Below are positions 46,388 to 57,956 of a stretch of DNA of 64,000 bases, piece by piece (within the stretch, counting starts at the first letter, position 1; the number at the start of each line of letters is the position of its first letter). The notes beneath the pieces were generated by a model. That model was not told the DNA's origin. It made no database searches and saw only the letters and a program-made list of their open reading frames with translations. Both the position numbers and the translations under genes were made by a program. Source of the DNA: Nicotiana tabacum (Eukaryota > Streptophyta > Magnoliopsida > Solanales > Solanaceae); NCBI RefSeq assembly GCF_000715075.1, contig NC_134081.1:110892289-110956288 (forward strand), read 5' to 3'.

Positions 46388-47409
46388 CTACCTCAAATCT
46401 TGATACATCTTCGTGGAACCTGGATGAATGGAGTACCGCGAACTGTGAGCTTCCTGGAGAATCAACTCACGCAAACCATCTACATTAGGCACACATAGCA
46501 TGCCCTGCATCCGTAATACACCGTCATCCCCAATAGTCACCTCCTTGGCATCACCGTGTTGAACTGTGTCCTTAAGGACTAGCAGATGGGAATCATCATA
46601 CTGGCACTCTCTAATGCGATCATATAAAGAAGACCGAGAAATCACACAAGCCAAAACTCGACTCGGCTTTGAAACATCCAATCTAACAAACTGGTTAGCC
46701 AAGGCCTGAACATCCAAGGCTAAAGGCCTCTCTGCTACCGGTAAGTATGTTAAGCTGCCCAAACTCTCCGCTTTATGACTCAAGGCATCGACCACCACAT
46801 TGGCCTTTTTGGGATGATAGAGAATTGTGATATCATAATCCTTAAGCAACTCCAACCACCTTCGCTGCCGCAAATTATAATCCTTCTATTTAAACAAATG
46901 TTGTAGACTCCGATGATCAGTGTAAATCTCACAATGGACCCCGTACAAATAATGCCCCAAATTTTCTAGGCATGAACAATAGCTGCTAACTTAAGGTCGT
47001 GGACCAAATAATTCTTCTTATGTACCTTTAACTGTCTGGACGCATAGGAAATCACCCTACTGTCTTGCATAAGCACTGCGCTGAGACCAATACACGACGC
47101 GTCACAATAAACAGTATAAGACCTTGAACCCGTAGGCAACACCAATACTGGAGCTGTAGTCAAAGTTGTCTTGAGCTTCTGAAAGATCTCTTCACATTCA
47201 TCTGACCACCTAAACGAAGCACCTTTCTGGGTCAATTTAGTCATAGGCGATGCAATAGACGAGAAACCCTCCATGAAGTGACGATAATCACCGGCTAAGC
47301 CGAGAAAACTCTGAATCTTAGTAACTGAAGATGGCTTGGGCCAACTCTGAACTTCCTTTATTTTCTTCGGATCCACCTTAATCCCTTCACTTGACACTAT
47401 GTGTCCCAA
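46388..47409 (-). pseudogene. gypsy RNase H region and integrase N-terminus, broken
   Basis: The frame 47409-46966 has MGHIVSSEGIKVDPKKI, FLGLAGDYRHFMEGFSSIA and the RNase H start YTVYCDASCIGLSAVLMQ. The frame 46873-46388 continues with RRWLELLKDYDITILYHPKK and VVDALSHKA, then the linker to integrase with HPGSTKMYQDLR. A frame break and stop lie between 46966 and 46873. Confidence 0.9.
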
Positions 47410-48465
47410 AAATGCAACCGAACTAAGCCAGAATCACACTTAGGAGAATTTGTCATAAAGTTTCTCCTCTATCAGTCTCTGTAGTACAATACTCAAGTGT
47501 CGTGCATGCTCCTTCTGGCTACATGAGTACACCAGGATATCATCAATAAATACTACGATAAATGAGTCAAGATATGGTTGGAATACACTATTCATCAAGC
47601 GCATGAATGCTGCTGGGGCATTTGTTAGCCCAAATTACATCACAAGAAATTCATAGTGACAATAACGAGTCCTGAATGCCGTCTTTAGAATATCCGAATC
47701 CCGAATTTTTAACTGGTGGTACCCAGATCTCAAATCAATTTTGGAGAATACCCTTGCTCCCTGAAGTTGATCAAATAAATCATCAATACACGGCAAAGGA
47801 TACTTATTCTTGATTGTCACTTTCTTCAACTACCTGTAATCGATACATATCCACATAGTACCTTCTTTCGTTTTCACAAACAGAACCGATGCTCCCCAAG
47901 GCGACACACTAGGCCTAATAAACCCCTTATCAAGAAGTTCCCGAAGTTGCTCTTTCAATTCCTTTAACTCAGCTGGTGCCATACAATACAAAGGAATAGA
48001 AATGGGCTGAGTGCCCTGCACCAAGTCAATACCGAAATCAATATCCCTGTTGGGCAGCATACCCGGTAGGTCTGCAGAAAATACATCAGAAAAATCTCTC
48101 ACTACCGGTACTGAATCAATAGTAGGAGTATCTACATCAACATCTCTCACAAAAGCCAAGTACGACAAACAACCCTTCCCAACCATACATTGGGCTTTAA
48201 AATAAGAAATTACCCTGCTAGGATCATAATCTAGAGAACCTCTCCATTCAACCTTTGGCAACCCTGGCATTGTCAACGTCACGGTTTTTGCGTGACAATC
48301 CAGAATATCATGACAAGGAGACAACCAATCCATACCCAGAATTACATCGAAATCAACCATATTGAGAAATAAAAGATCAACTCTAGTCTCTAGTCCCCCA
48401 ATAGTTACCACACATGACTGATACATACGGTTCACAATAACAGTATTGCCCACCGGCATAGACAC
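47410..48465 (-). pseudogene. gypsy protease and reverse transcriptase, broken
   Basis: The frame 48465-47830 covers the end of protease (DFDVILGMDWLSPCHDILDC) and the RT start (GTQPISIPLYCMAPAELKEL, GFIRPSVSPWGASVLFVKTK). A stop separates it from 47829-47635 ([31 protein letters not shown]). The catalytic FIDDILVYS lies at about 47565-47530 after another stop. Several stops within RT show that it is inactive. Confidence 0.9.
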
Positions 48466-48599
48466 TCAAACAGGTGAAACTAAGGACTCATGGGGCATAT
48501 CCAGATAATGAGTAAAGTACGATAACACATACGAATAAGTAGAACCAGGGTCAAATAATATAAAAGCTTCACTATGGCACATTGAGACAGTACCTATGA

Positions 48600-50160
48600 T
48601 CACTGCATCTGAGGCAACAACATCTGGCCTGGCAGGAAAAGCATAGAATCCGGCCTGACCGCCACCTGATCAACCTCCCCCTCTTGGGCGACCCCTAGCT
48701 GACTGACCCTCACCCCGCGTTGGCTGGGCGGGTTGAGAAGTAACTGGTGCTGAAGTCGTAGTCTGACTTTTCTACTGCACTGGACCTCCCGAGCAATAAG
48801 GACACCGTCTCCACATATGCCCAAATTCCCCGCACTCAAAGCAGCTCCCCGGTACTAGTGGTGGTGCGGACTGAATCGAGCCCCGAGATGCAGAAGAACT
48901 GCTAGAAGCACCTGGTGCATATGAACCCTGAACTGAAGGGGCAGGGGACGAACTCTGGGCTGGAAGGGTGCCAAGGGATGGCTGAACCTGATGAGAACTG
49001 TATGAACCATGGCTGGATGATACACCACGGTAAGTTGGACGACCCGTTTGAGCGTGTCTGTAAGTACGACCCCTACCGTGGTAAAACTGACCCCCTGAAG
49101 GAATACATCTGAAATCACCTGGACCACGAGGCCTATTGGCCTCCCTCTCTCCACGTTCCTGGCTACGGACTATCTCTATCTGCCAAAAAATGTCAACTAC
49201 CTCATCAAAAGTAGAACCGGATACCCCCTCCCGAGTCATAAGTAACCGAAGATGATATGTGAGGCCATCAATGAATCTCCTAATCCTTTCCTTATCAGTG
49301 GGAACCAACCAAACCACATGACGAGACAACTTAGAAAATCTCATCTCATACTGCGTCACAAACATGCCATCCTAACGTAACTGCTCAAACTGTCTGTGCA
49401 GCTCCTCTCTACAAGACTGCGGTACAAACTTCTCCAAAAAGAGAACGGAGAATTCCTGCCATGTAAGTGGTATTGCTCTGACCGGTCTGCGCCTCTCATA
49501 GGCCTCCCACCATCTGAAGGCAGCACCAGAAAACTAAAAAGTGATGAACGAGACTCCACTAGTCTCCAAAATACCCGTTGTCTGAAGCATCCAATGACAC
49601 TTATCCAGAAAACCCTGAGCATCCTCTAACTCAGCACCGCTAAATGATGGAGGTCGAAGCCTCCCAAATATCTCAAGTCTCCTCTACTCATCATTTGCCA
49701 TAACGGGGACTACCGGGGCCTGAGCAGCTGCAGCCGGTTGGGCTGGTAGTACCCTCAGTATCTGAAGTCCCTGCACTACCTGCTCTGGAGTGCGAGAAAC
49801 AGGGATATGAGTACCTCCCCGACCTGAGAAGTGGCTGGTGCGGCCTGAGCCGAAACCACCTGAGGAAGGCCAGTGCAAACTGTCAATATCTGAGTCAAAG
49901 CCTCCTGTAGGCCTGGAATCTCAATGGGCACAGCTGGTGCCTGAGCGGGTCTAGACGGCTCAACTACATTTGGAATCTGCTCTTGAGCTGGAGCAACTGG
50001 TAGTGCTACAGGTCCTGCTCCAACTATTGTACGAGCGATACCTCAACCTCTACCTCGGCCCCGGCCTCTCGCGGCCCTAACTGGTGGCGGCCCCAACAAG
50101 TGGCACTGGTGGCTGGCCATTCGATCCGGTAGTACGTGTTCTCACCATCTATGAGAGAAT
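48600..50160 (-). pseudogene. gypsy gag with zinc knuckle, broken
   Basis: The probable start is ATG at about 50148 (MVRTRTTG, the common chromovirus-type opening), with an early stop after about 23 codons. The capsid is spread over shifted frames: 49622-49356, then 49365-48772 with YEMRFSKLSRHVVWLVPTDK and RIRRFIDGLTYHLRL. A Ser/Gly/Pro-rich linker leads to the zinc knuckle CFECGEFGHMWRRC (near 48838-48797). Confidence 0.85.
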
Positions 50161-50332
50161 AGAATAACAAAATTTTAGTTTTCCAGAATCAACCAGTTCG
50201 CACGATAGAATACAATAAAGTAAAATTTTCCTAAGGGTTCGGCAGCCTCTCAAAGATAAGTACAGATGTCTACGTATCGATCCGCAAGACTCTACTAAAC
50301 GTGCTCATGACTCGTGAGACCTATGTAACCTA

Positions 50333-50345
50333 GGCTCTGATACCA
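50333..50345 (-). other. Primer-binding site of the gypsy element (initiator tRNA-Met)
   Basis: The minus strand reads TGGTATCAGAGCC three bases inside the LTR end, complementary to the 3' end of plant initiator tRNA-Met. The host copia element uses the same primer type. Confidence 0.85.
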
Positions 50346-50348
50346 ACT

Positions 50349-53042
50349 TGTCACGACCCAAAATCTTACCCTTCGTGATGGCACCTATCTCGATACTAGG
50401 CTAGCCGACAACATCACTAACCCACAATTTCTTTTAAATACTGAAAACATAATAATTAAGTTTAAGAGTAAATCCCACAAACATAAAAAATAAATACACT
50501 CCCAAAACCCGATGTCACTGAGTACATGGGCATCTATACATTACAAGTCTGGGAAAAATATGGTCTTTAATAATAATCTGAGACCAAATACAATAACAAA
50601 AGGATATGGAAGGAGAGACAAGGTATGCAAAGCATGGTAGCTACTTCTGAATCTCCGGAAGATCGACTGTGCAAAAGAATCAACATCCATTGTATTTGGG
50701 ATCACCTGGATCTGCACACGAAGTGCAGGGTGTAGTATGAGTACAACAACTCAGTAAGTAACAATAATAAATAAGGAACTGAAAATAGTGACGAGCTTCT
50801 CAGCTAAGTCCAAATACAATACTTTCCAATATAAAAGAGTAGGCATGCTCTCAAGTTCAACATTTAAGATTTCACTGAAATTTCAAATCAAGTTTGACCG
50901 AAACAGAAAATAATGTTTTTTCCGAAATTTCCAAAATAGTGACATATGACAGCTGAAATGCAGCAAATAATGAAATCAATGCATACTCTCAAAGTAACAG
51001 TCACTCATCATTCGGCACTCGCACTCAACCCTCGCACTTAGTACGTACCTGCGCTCACTAGGGTGTGTACGACTCCGGAGGGGCTCCTTCAACCCAAGCG
51101 CTATAACAACCTAATCATGGCATATAGTAATGAAACATACTGCAGCGCGTAGCCCGATCCCATATATATCCTCATAATTAGGCCCTCGTCCTCACTCAGT
51201 CATCAACCTCTCCAGTCTCTCGGGCTTAAGATGTCATGAAAATCATCCCCAAAATGATAATATGATGCATCAATAAATAGCAATAGAGACTGAGATATGA
51301 TATGAAATGAATGAACATGACTGAGTGTGAAATTTCAATTTGAATCATATAATTCAACCATAGAAATGACCCCAGTGGGTACCAACAATAACAACATATG
51401 CCTAAGAATGATTTTTAATACGAGCCTCAACTCATTTTCTCTAACACGTAGAGAATGTACGGATAACAACAGATTATTCAACTATGCAGTCCCATAGAAT
51501 TTTACCAAGTTATAATTCCTACGGTGCACGCCCACACGCCCGTCACCTAACATGTGTGTCACCTCAAAACTAATCACATAACATATAATCCGGGGTTTCA
51601 TTCCCTCATGACTAAATTTAGAACTGTTACTTACCTCAAACCGTGTAATTCTTTATTCCGCTATGCCCTTGCCCCGAGAATTGGTTTCCGAAAGCCTCGT
51701 ATCTAGCCACAATTAATTTGATTCAGTTAAGACCAATTATTATAATTAATTCCATAAGGAAATACTCACTCTGTTTCAATTTATGTGAACTCATTTGACT
51801 GGGCACAAAGTTTAAGAAAAGAGAGAAGACTTTTAAACTTGTGGTTAAAAATGAGGCACATATATTTTGTGTGGCTATAAATCATTATATAAAGGTAAAT
51901 TATTTCCAAATAAGGAAAGAAGTCATTCTTTTTGGTACAGACTAAAAAGAAAATAGGTTCACATAAATTGAAACAGAGGGAGTACTAATTTTCCAATAAA
52001 AATCCGAAATTCAGTCAAAAATCGCCCGTGGGGCCTGCGCCTCAGAATACGACAAAAATTCCAAAATATGAACGCTCATCCAACTACGAGTCCAACCATA
52101 CAAATTTCACCAAATTCCGACATCAACTAGACCCTCAAATCTTCAATTAAAGTCCATAAAGATTTCTACCATTTTCAACCCAATCTTTACCCATTTGAAC
52201 TTAATAATCTTTCCATAAACCTTATTGGTATGTGTATATATAAATAATATTCTAACACCCAAGAATCATACTTTTAATTACCCATCTTTACTCCAAACCT
52301 GAAATTAAAGAATTGGGAAAAGAAATTCTTACCTCTTTGAAGCCCTAGCAAGATCCTTGTGAAATCTTCAAACCTTGAACAAGAATTGATGGATAAATGA
52401 CTAAGTCTTCACTTTATCTCTCTAAAATTCTCTCACCTCTCTCTAAAATATCAGATTTTGACTCCAAAATGAGCTTCAAGGGCTTTAAATTGAAGTTGGG
52501 TCAGGTAAAAAATTAGAAAGAGCTTCAAGGGCTTTAAATTGACTAAGTCACATATGCGATCACATAACACGTATGTGGTCCGCATATCGGCCGCATAATT
52601 TGGCCTCCAAAATTGGGCGTGACTGACCCGGTCTGCAGTCGCATAATGCACCATAGAACAGGTTTGCGGTTGCATAATGCACCGCCGATTTTCCTCAATT
52701 ATTGCCCCTCTCCTGATCCACTCTTCGACCATTATGTGGTCCGCATAGTGATTCTGTGATTGCATAGTGGTCGCAGAAATGACCCTTTTTTCCGGCAAAA
52801 TTTTCCTTTACACATCGGTATATTGTTCAACCCAAAATCCCTGAGTCGCATAAGTCAACATCTGGTCAACCTTTTCAACTTAAATTCTAAACCTTGGAAC
52901 TAAGTGTTCCAAATCATTCCAAAACCTTACCGGATCCGAACTAATTACCCCGACAAGTCAAATAACAATCATAAATCACAATTTGAGCAGTAAATGGGGG
53001 AACGAGATTGCAATACTCAAAATGACCCATCGGGTCGTTACA
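50349..53042 (-). repeat. 5' LTR of the gypsy element
   Basis: 2694 bp, from TGTCACGACCC to CGGGTCGTTACA on the plus strand. It includes a 218-bp MITE that is absent from the 3' LTR. A CpG-rich motif patch is at about 52545-52775. Confidence 0.9.
51765..51982. mobile_element. Stowaway-like MITE
   Basis: A 218-bp element with TIRs CTCACTCTGTTTCAATTTAT and its inverted partner ending AATTGAAACAGAGGGAG, flanked by TA (51763-51764 and 51983-51984). The matching place in the other LTR (near 40170) has the unoccupied sequence GAAATACTAATTT, proving insertion after the gypsy element itself arrived. TA duplication and CTCCCTC-type ends indicate the Tc1/mariner Stowaway group. Confidence 0.9.
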
Positions 53043-53080
53043 GTGTTAGCCTGATAGAAAGAACCTACTCTGATACCAAT

Positions 53081-53992
53081 TGATAGAAACTAAGGGTCCA
53101 CCAAACTATGTAGAGAACCAGGTTCTCTATAAGTTCCCAAAGAACACACTCACACTACAGTAAGTAAATCACACAGAGAAATTTTACGTGGAAAATTCCC
53201 AGCTCACGGGATTAAAAACTACGACCTACCTTTGTAGGATTTCAACTTCACTACTGAGCAAACTTTATATTAATACCTATTGTAATCTAGGAATTAACCT
53301 CTTAATCCCCACTAACTTGTAAAACCTCTATTACAAATCACTTTGTAATAACTCTATTACAAAGACTTTACAACTCGACTAACTCTAGCCAAGACACAAA
53401 CACAAGGGTTTATGATTTACAAAGGATTTCCTACGCAATGCTTCTAACTAAGCTAAGTAGGAAGTACAAGTAAAGTGCTTTAACAAATGTGCAACACAAC
53501 TAAGGACATGTAATGACTCAATACATGAAACCGATCATTTGTTATGTTGTTCTTTGTTTTTGATGCCCTTGAGAATCACTTGCAAGATTGACACAGACTT
53601 GAGAGAATGCTTGATCGATTCTGAATGTGCAAGTGTTTTGTTTTATTTTTGCTTAATGTAAATAACTCATTTGTGACATCACTTGAATGATGTAAGTAAG
53701 TTAGGTAAAAGGCATTGCCCATAAAGTTGACCGCTGGACTGATTTTGTACCGTTGCGTGTGCAGGCAGCAACTTTACAGCTGTTGGAGAGTTGACTGGGT
53801 ACAGTCACCAGGGGAACTGATGTCCACCTGTTCCCCTTGTTGTTTCTTTATCGTCTGAAGAGTTGATGTACATCTCCAGCTTGAGACTTGTTATTCCCAC
53901 ATACTTGAGGGTGTGTATCAGGTTCCTTATCTGGTTCTTGTCATTAAGTTTGTTAGATCATCAAAATATTACAAGGTACATATAATCTATCA
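53081..53992 (-). repeat. 5' LTR of the copia element
   Basis: 912 bp, from TGATAGAAACTAAGG to the terminal CTATCA on the plus strand, followed by the TSD TCTAC. It pairs with 30605-31517. Confidence 0.9.
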
Positions 53993-54029
53993 TCTACTTA
54001 GACCACTCACTATAAGAAAGTGGAGATAT

Positions 54030-54625
54030 GACGACATTTAATAAATGTCATATTAAGCTGTTTAAATGTCACAAATTTATTTACCGATATTTAATTTACA
54101 TTTGCATCAAATGTCGTTAATTTCAATATCGGTAATTTTTCGACATTTAGATAAATATCGGTAAGAAATTATGACACTTAATTTACGACATTTAGGTAAA
54201 TGTCAATAAGAAATTATGACATTTATTTACGTCATTTAGGTAAATGTCGATAAGAAATTTATGACGCTTACTTTGCAACATTTAGGTAAATATCAAGAAG
54301 ACATTTATGACATTTAATTTATGATATTTAGGTAAATATCGGTAAGAATGTTACGACATTTAGTTTACAACATATAGGAAATGTCACTTAAAATATTCGA
54401 CAATTAGATTAATGTTACTAAAACAATACGATATTTACGTATGATCTTCACAAAATGTCGTATTGAAATTTCCTGACATTTTGGTAAATGTCACTAAGAA
54501 AATTCACAACATATACAAAATGTCGTTTCCACTTTATGTGAATGTTATTAAAAAAAAATTAGTGACATATCTTTTACAACATAGCAAAATGTCGCATTAA
54601 ATGTTTGACATTTAAATTATTGTCG
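54030..54625. repeat. CACTA subterminal repeat array
   Basis: More than 15 occurrences of GACATTTA, AAATGTC or one-base variants in direct and inverted order, at roughly 20-50 bp spacing. These are the expected transposase-binding repeats. Some neighbouring direct and inverted copies could pair as hairpins. Confidence 0.75.
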
Positions 54626-55840
54626 GTATCATATTTTTTAGAATGTAAATAATAATGCTCTGTTTAGCTTTATCATGAACACATTTACATTCACAAATGT
54701 CAACTTTTATAACAAACATGAAGTAAATGTAAAGCAAATATCTTTTAGCACACTAACCAAAGAACAAAGTAGCAATATAAAACGTACTTAGTACAAGATA
54801 GATAATGTCAAATCAAATGATTTATTCTCACGTAAAACTTAAATCTAACTAAATCATAAAAGATAGTAATTTCAATGTGTAAGTACTTTAAGATCACTCC
54901 TAATTCGAATTAATTTTTCTCAACTTCTGGACTAAATCTTATAAAACCAACTCTCCATAAGTCAAGCTTTTCATTATCAGTAATTGACATCACTTCCTTC
55001 AAGAATGTTGCACAAAAAGTGACAAGAAAAAAAAGAATTATACCTTTATAATAAAGTGAATTCTTTCCTCCTCTAAAATAATTGGAATACCAAAAATAAT
55101 AACCGATTCATGTTCTAAAAGAGAAACAAATTGATAATGAATGTAATACTAGCAACGAAGAGAGAAAGATTAGACAGCATAAAGTAAAAAATCCAAGAAA
55201 ATGAACGCAACTGCCCAAACCGAATAACAACTGAAATATTGTAATATCATAATTTTTTGGTTGTGGGGGGATGTGAGAGGAAGGGAGAAAATATAACTCC
55301 ATCCGATGGAGGTTCTGCAAGATTTAATTAAATATAAACACGATCAGGCCTAATAAGCTAAATACAAGTAAGCACACATAAAACTACCTGCCCAAGAAAG
55401 GTTGAAACAAAATCTAAATGAGATAGTTCACTTAGGAGAATCTATTTACCGCTAAGATAATAATGAATTTTTTGCAACAAATGCTATATCAACAGTCAAT
55501 AATGCATTTTCATATCAGAGTTCAGCATAGATTCTGTACTAGAAAAATGGTGTTCAATACAAACCACAGTTTCACCCTTTACCAAGGAAAAGAAAATGTT
55601 CAATTATTCTTAATTCATCTTGCACTTAAGAAAACCATTCCCTACTCTTTTAGTTTTTATTTTTCTTTGAGACTGAGGCAGAAACAGGGTGGGAGAGGGG
55701 AGGGTTGAATTCTGAAATATTAGTTTCCGTAAATGGTATACTAAGATGAAATCTAATGAATGTTATATAAGTTTTGCGAACTATAACATGAAGGGTTTCT
55801 CCCTTTGAAAAGGAGGAATAAGAACCTTGTAATGTTTTCA
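54626..55840. other. Interior of the CACTA remnant, nothing identified
   Basis: AT-rich sequence. Short ORFs on both strands show no recognisable domain. Confidence 0.4.
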
Positions 55841-56290
55841 AACTTACCCGCTTCTTTTTCTTTGTGCCAACTTCATTAACTCCAGTCTTCTTAATTATGT
55901 CAACCTGAGAAGAAATATTAGATTGGTTACTCTGGTAGTTTACAAAATTTACAACTTAGAAAATTGTGAATACAAGATATAAAAAAACAGGACAAAGTCA
56001 TATAATAATTTTTTTTTCCTAATATGATGGCGTTTCAATCATAGCTCTTTATTTCCCTCATCTAGGCAAGAGTCTTCAACTTACACTTTCTTTCAGGTTC
56101 TACAAGATGCTAAATACCTTATGTAGGAGGGTAAAATCATGCTTGATGGGAATCTTATCAATTAACAAAAAGGAAAAAGAAGCTAACTTCTTCACAGCTG
56201 CAACAAGAATGCCACCATTATCGTCAAACACAAGTTTAAAAAATGAAACTCTATCCTTAAGTGTAAGCTGCAGAAAAACCTGAAGAGTTG
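55841..56290 (-). pseudogene. Exon-like fragments inside the CACTA remnant
   Basis: Two minus-strand stretches have AG/GT borders and open frames: about 55906-55850 (VDIIKKTGVNEVGTKKKKR) and about 56200-56119 (VKKLASFSFLLIDKIPIKHD). I do not recognise the source. They could be captured host exons or parts of the element's own second gene. Confidence 0.25.
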
Positions 56291-56309
56291 TGATGCTTTT
56301 TCATAAGAA

Positions 56310-56510
56310 CATGCCTCAAAGATGAGAGAGCTCTTCAACCTTTCCAAGGAATATGATATCAAGAAGTATGTCAACACCTACCGCCGAAATTTCACTAACA
56401 AAAACGGGAAAAAGACGAGCAAAGCTCCTAAGATTCAGTGGCTTGTGACACCCTTGACTCTTCAAAGAAAGAGGGCAACAATTGCTGACAAGAAACATAT
56501 GCCCCTATGA
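56310..56510 (+). pseudogene. RPS6: Captured ribosomal protein S6 (eS6) fragment
   Basis: An open plus-strand stretch encodes [20 protein letters not shown] and then [20 protein letters not shown], unmistakably the C-terminal third of the 40S subunit protein eS6. It covers about 65 residues of a protein of about 250. An in-frame TAA lies just upstream (56304-56306), and the frame ends early in a TGA at 56508-56510 instead of the usual basic Ser-rich tail. A conserved Arg has become Trp (IQWLVTPL), as expected from C-to-T change. It lies inside the CACTA remnant, opposite in strand to the transposase domain, so it is a transduplicated gene piece and not a working gene. Confidence 0.88.
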
Positions 56511-56806
56511 TCTCCCTTGAGAGGACATACTCATAATCTTTTTTACTGTAAAATAGTCTCTATATTTTAAAATGCGATTTTGAAGCTTTACGTAACTAAA
56601 GTAAAAATTGACATAGTTAAAACTATACTCTTCGAATGTATGCAGAAAACGATATAGTTAAAATGAGTTTACAAACTCACCATATTTGAATGAACAAGTG
56701 AAACAGGTGATAGTGATTGTTGGTGATCGTCCATTGAGTTATCAGAAATCTATCACAAAAGAGGAAGATTACTACAATTAAAAGAAAACTAAATTACAAG
56801 ATTATC

Positions 56807-57115
56807 TTAATTACAATAAATATTTGCTAAGCCTTGTATCTCATCACCTCTATCTAATCTATCCACAGATATTGATGAAGATGATGTTTCACCATGAATA
56901 ATCCAATTAACGTAACTAGGTAGAAATCCATCAACCACAATATGTTCAACAATCAACTCTTTCGGGATAAATTTCATATTACGACACTTCCGACATGGAC
57001 ACAAGATTTCAAATGCATTAGGCCTATCTAATGAGGCAAAATGAAGAAACTCTTTGGCTCCATTCTCATATAGAGGATTATTCCTATGCAATATGTTTAT
57101 CCAACTCTTATCCAT
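56807..57115 (-). pseudogene. CACTA transposase N-terminal (transposase-associated) domain
   Basis: The ATG at 57115 opens a 102-residue frame beginning MDKSWINILHRNNPLYENGA, with FLHFASLDR, the zinc-ligand pattern CPCRKCRN, and HIVVDGFLPSYVNWIIHGE. This is the transposase-associated domain at the N-terminus of TNP2-type CACTA transposases. The frame stops soon after, and the catalytic part is not found downstream, so only the first exon or its remnant remains. Confidence 0.85.
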
Positions 57116-57956
57116 TAAGAATAACCTATATATATAGCAAAAAAATCAACTAAAAAAGAATACTTATAGATAGAAACTAGAAAGAGTATATCGCAGAATA
57201 CGAATATATATTATAATTTATACACTTTACTAATGACTATACAAATGTATTAATTCAGAGCATGGAAAAAAACATATCTAGTTTCTTTATTTTTTTCAAG
57301 TAAATCTTACAAACTAGTTCACTCTATCGCCACAATATTTAATATTTTATCATGACTAAGCATAATCAAACTATAGAATACCATAATTGACATCTTGAGT
57401 AAATATAACTTTTAAAAAATAAGTATCAAATTGATGTTTGATTGAACTTGATTTAGATCTATTTTAGATTGAACTAGTAAATGAGATCATACTAATCCAA
57501 TCTTTTTAAATAATACCATTATTTCTATACATAAAGCTTAAGTAATACAAACATACTTTGCAAGCAAACTTAAAGAGCCTAAAAATTAGGAAAGAAGAAA
57601 CCTAGTAAGTATTTTTAGAACACAAAAATCTCATATTTGAGATATGGAAAAAGCAAAACAAATTAAAGAAATGCCCCAAAAAAATGAACTTTCTTCCATC
57701 CATCACTTTGTAAAACTCTGTCTCATCCCCCAAACAAAATCTATGTCCATTGTGCTCGTTTATTATTTATTTGTTCTTTTATATATAAATTGATCTACTA
57801 TTTCTATGTTGGTCAAATAACCTAGTCGACTCTCTTCTTTTATCATGTTAAAAAGATTAACAATCTTCAAAAATAAAATCTGAACAACTAAGAACAACAA
57901 ACCCAGTATAATCTTACTAGTGGGGTATGGGGAGGGTAGTGTGTACGAAAATCTTA
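57116..57956. other. AT-rich spacer ending in a partial SINE
   Basis: No gene. 57890-57956 reads AACAACAAACCCAGTATAAT ... GTGGGGTATGGGGAGGG ... GTGTGTACG, a truncated copy of the SINE-like family. It is cut by the LTR starting at 57957. Confidence 0.5.

Larger units (their letters stand above)
38719..53042 (-). mobile_element. Chromovirus-like Ty3/gypsy element nested in the copia leader
   Basis: It is flanked by GTGTT on both sides (38714-38718 and 53043-53047), the 5-bp TSD. Minus-strand order: 5' LTR (53042-50349), PBS TGGTATCAGAGCC (50345-50333), gag, protease, RT, RNase H, integrase, and a damaged 3' LTR (38719-40950 plus about 41584-41697). Domain order (integrase last) is Ty3/gypsy. 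The C-terminus and polypurine tract are deleted at about 41697. It was later hit by a solo LTR (42089-45786) and a MITE (51765-51982), and its 3' LTR contains a segment copied from 53031-53623. Confidence 0.9.
30605..53992 (-). mobile_element. Sirevirus-like Ty1/copia retrotransposon with nested insertions
   Basis: The two outer LTRs (30605-31517 and 53081-53992) are flanked by the same 5-bp TSD TCTAC (30600-30604 and 53993-53997), showing that one element spans the whole interval. Minus-strand order: LTR, PBS (TGGTATCAGAG at 53078-53067), leader, [nested gypsy 38719-53042], gag, zinc knuckle, protease, integrase remnant, RT, RNase H, an extra ORF, polypurine tract (31530-31518), LTR. The iMet-type PBS and the additional ORF after pol fit the Sirevirus/Maximus lineage. 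The frames contain stops, and the integrase core is deleted, so it is dead. Without the nested gypsy it would be about 9 kb. Confidence 0.92.
54008..57115 (-). mobile_element. CACTA (En/Spm) transposon remnant with subterminal repeats
   Basis: The terminus CACTATAAGAAAG lies at 54008. About 600 bp of subterminal repeats follow, built from words such as GACATTTAGGTAAATGTC and ATATCGGTAAGAAATTATGAC in both orientations, typical of the CACTA superfamily. The transposase-associated domain is at 56807-57115 on the minus strand, so the element's 5' end should lie just above 57115. A matching CTTATAGTG terminus was not found before 57957. The region between holds unrelated captured sequence in place of the transposase core. 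Confidence 0.75.

Noticed and set aside
57116..57956. Right terminus of the CACTA element
   Set aside because: No CTTATAGTG-like end was found in this stretch; the terminus is lost or too diverged to call.
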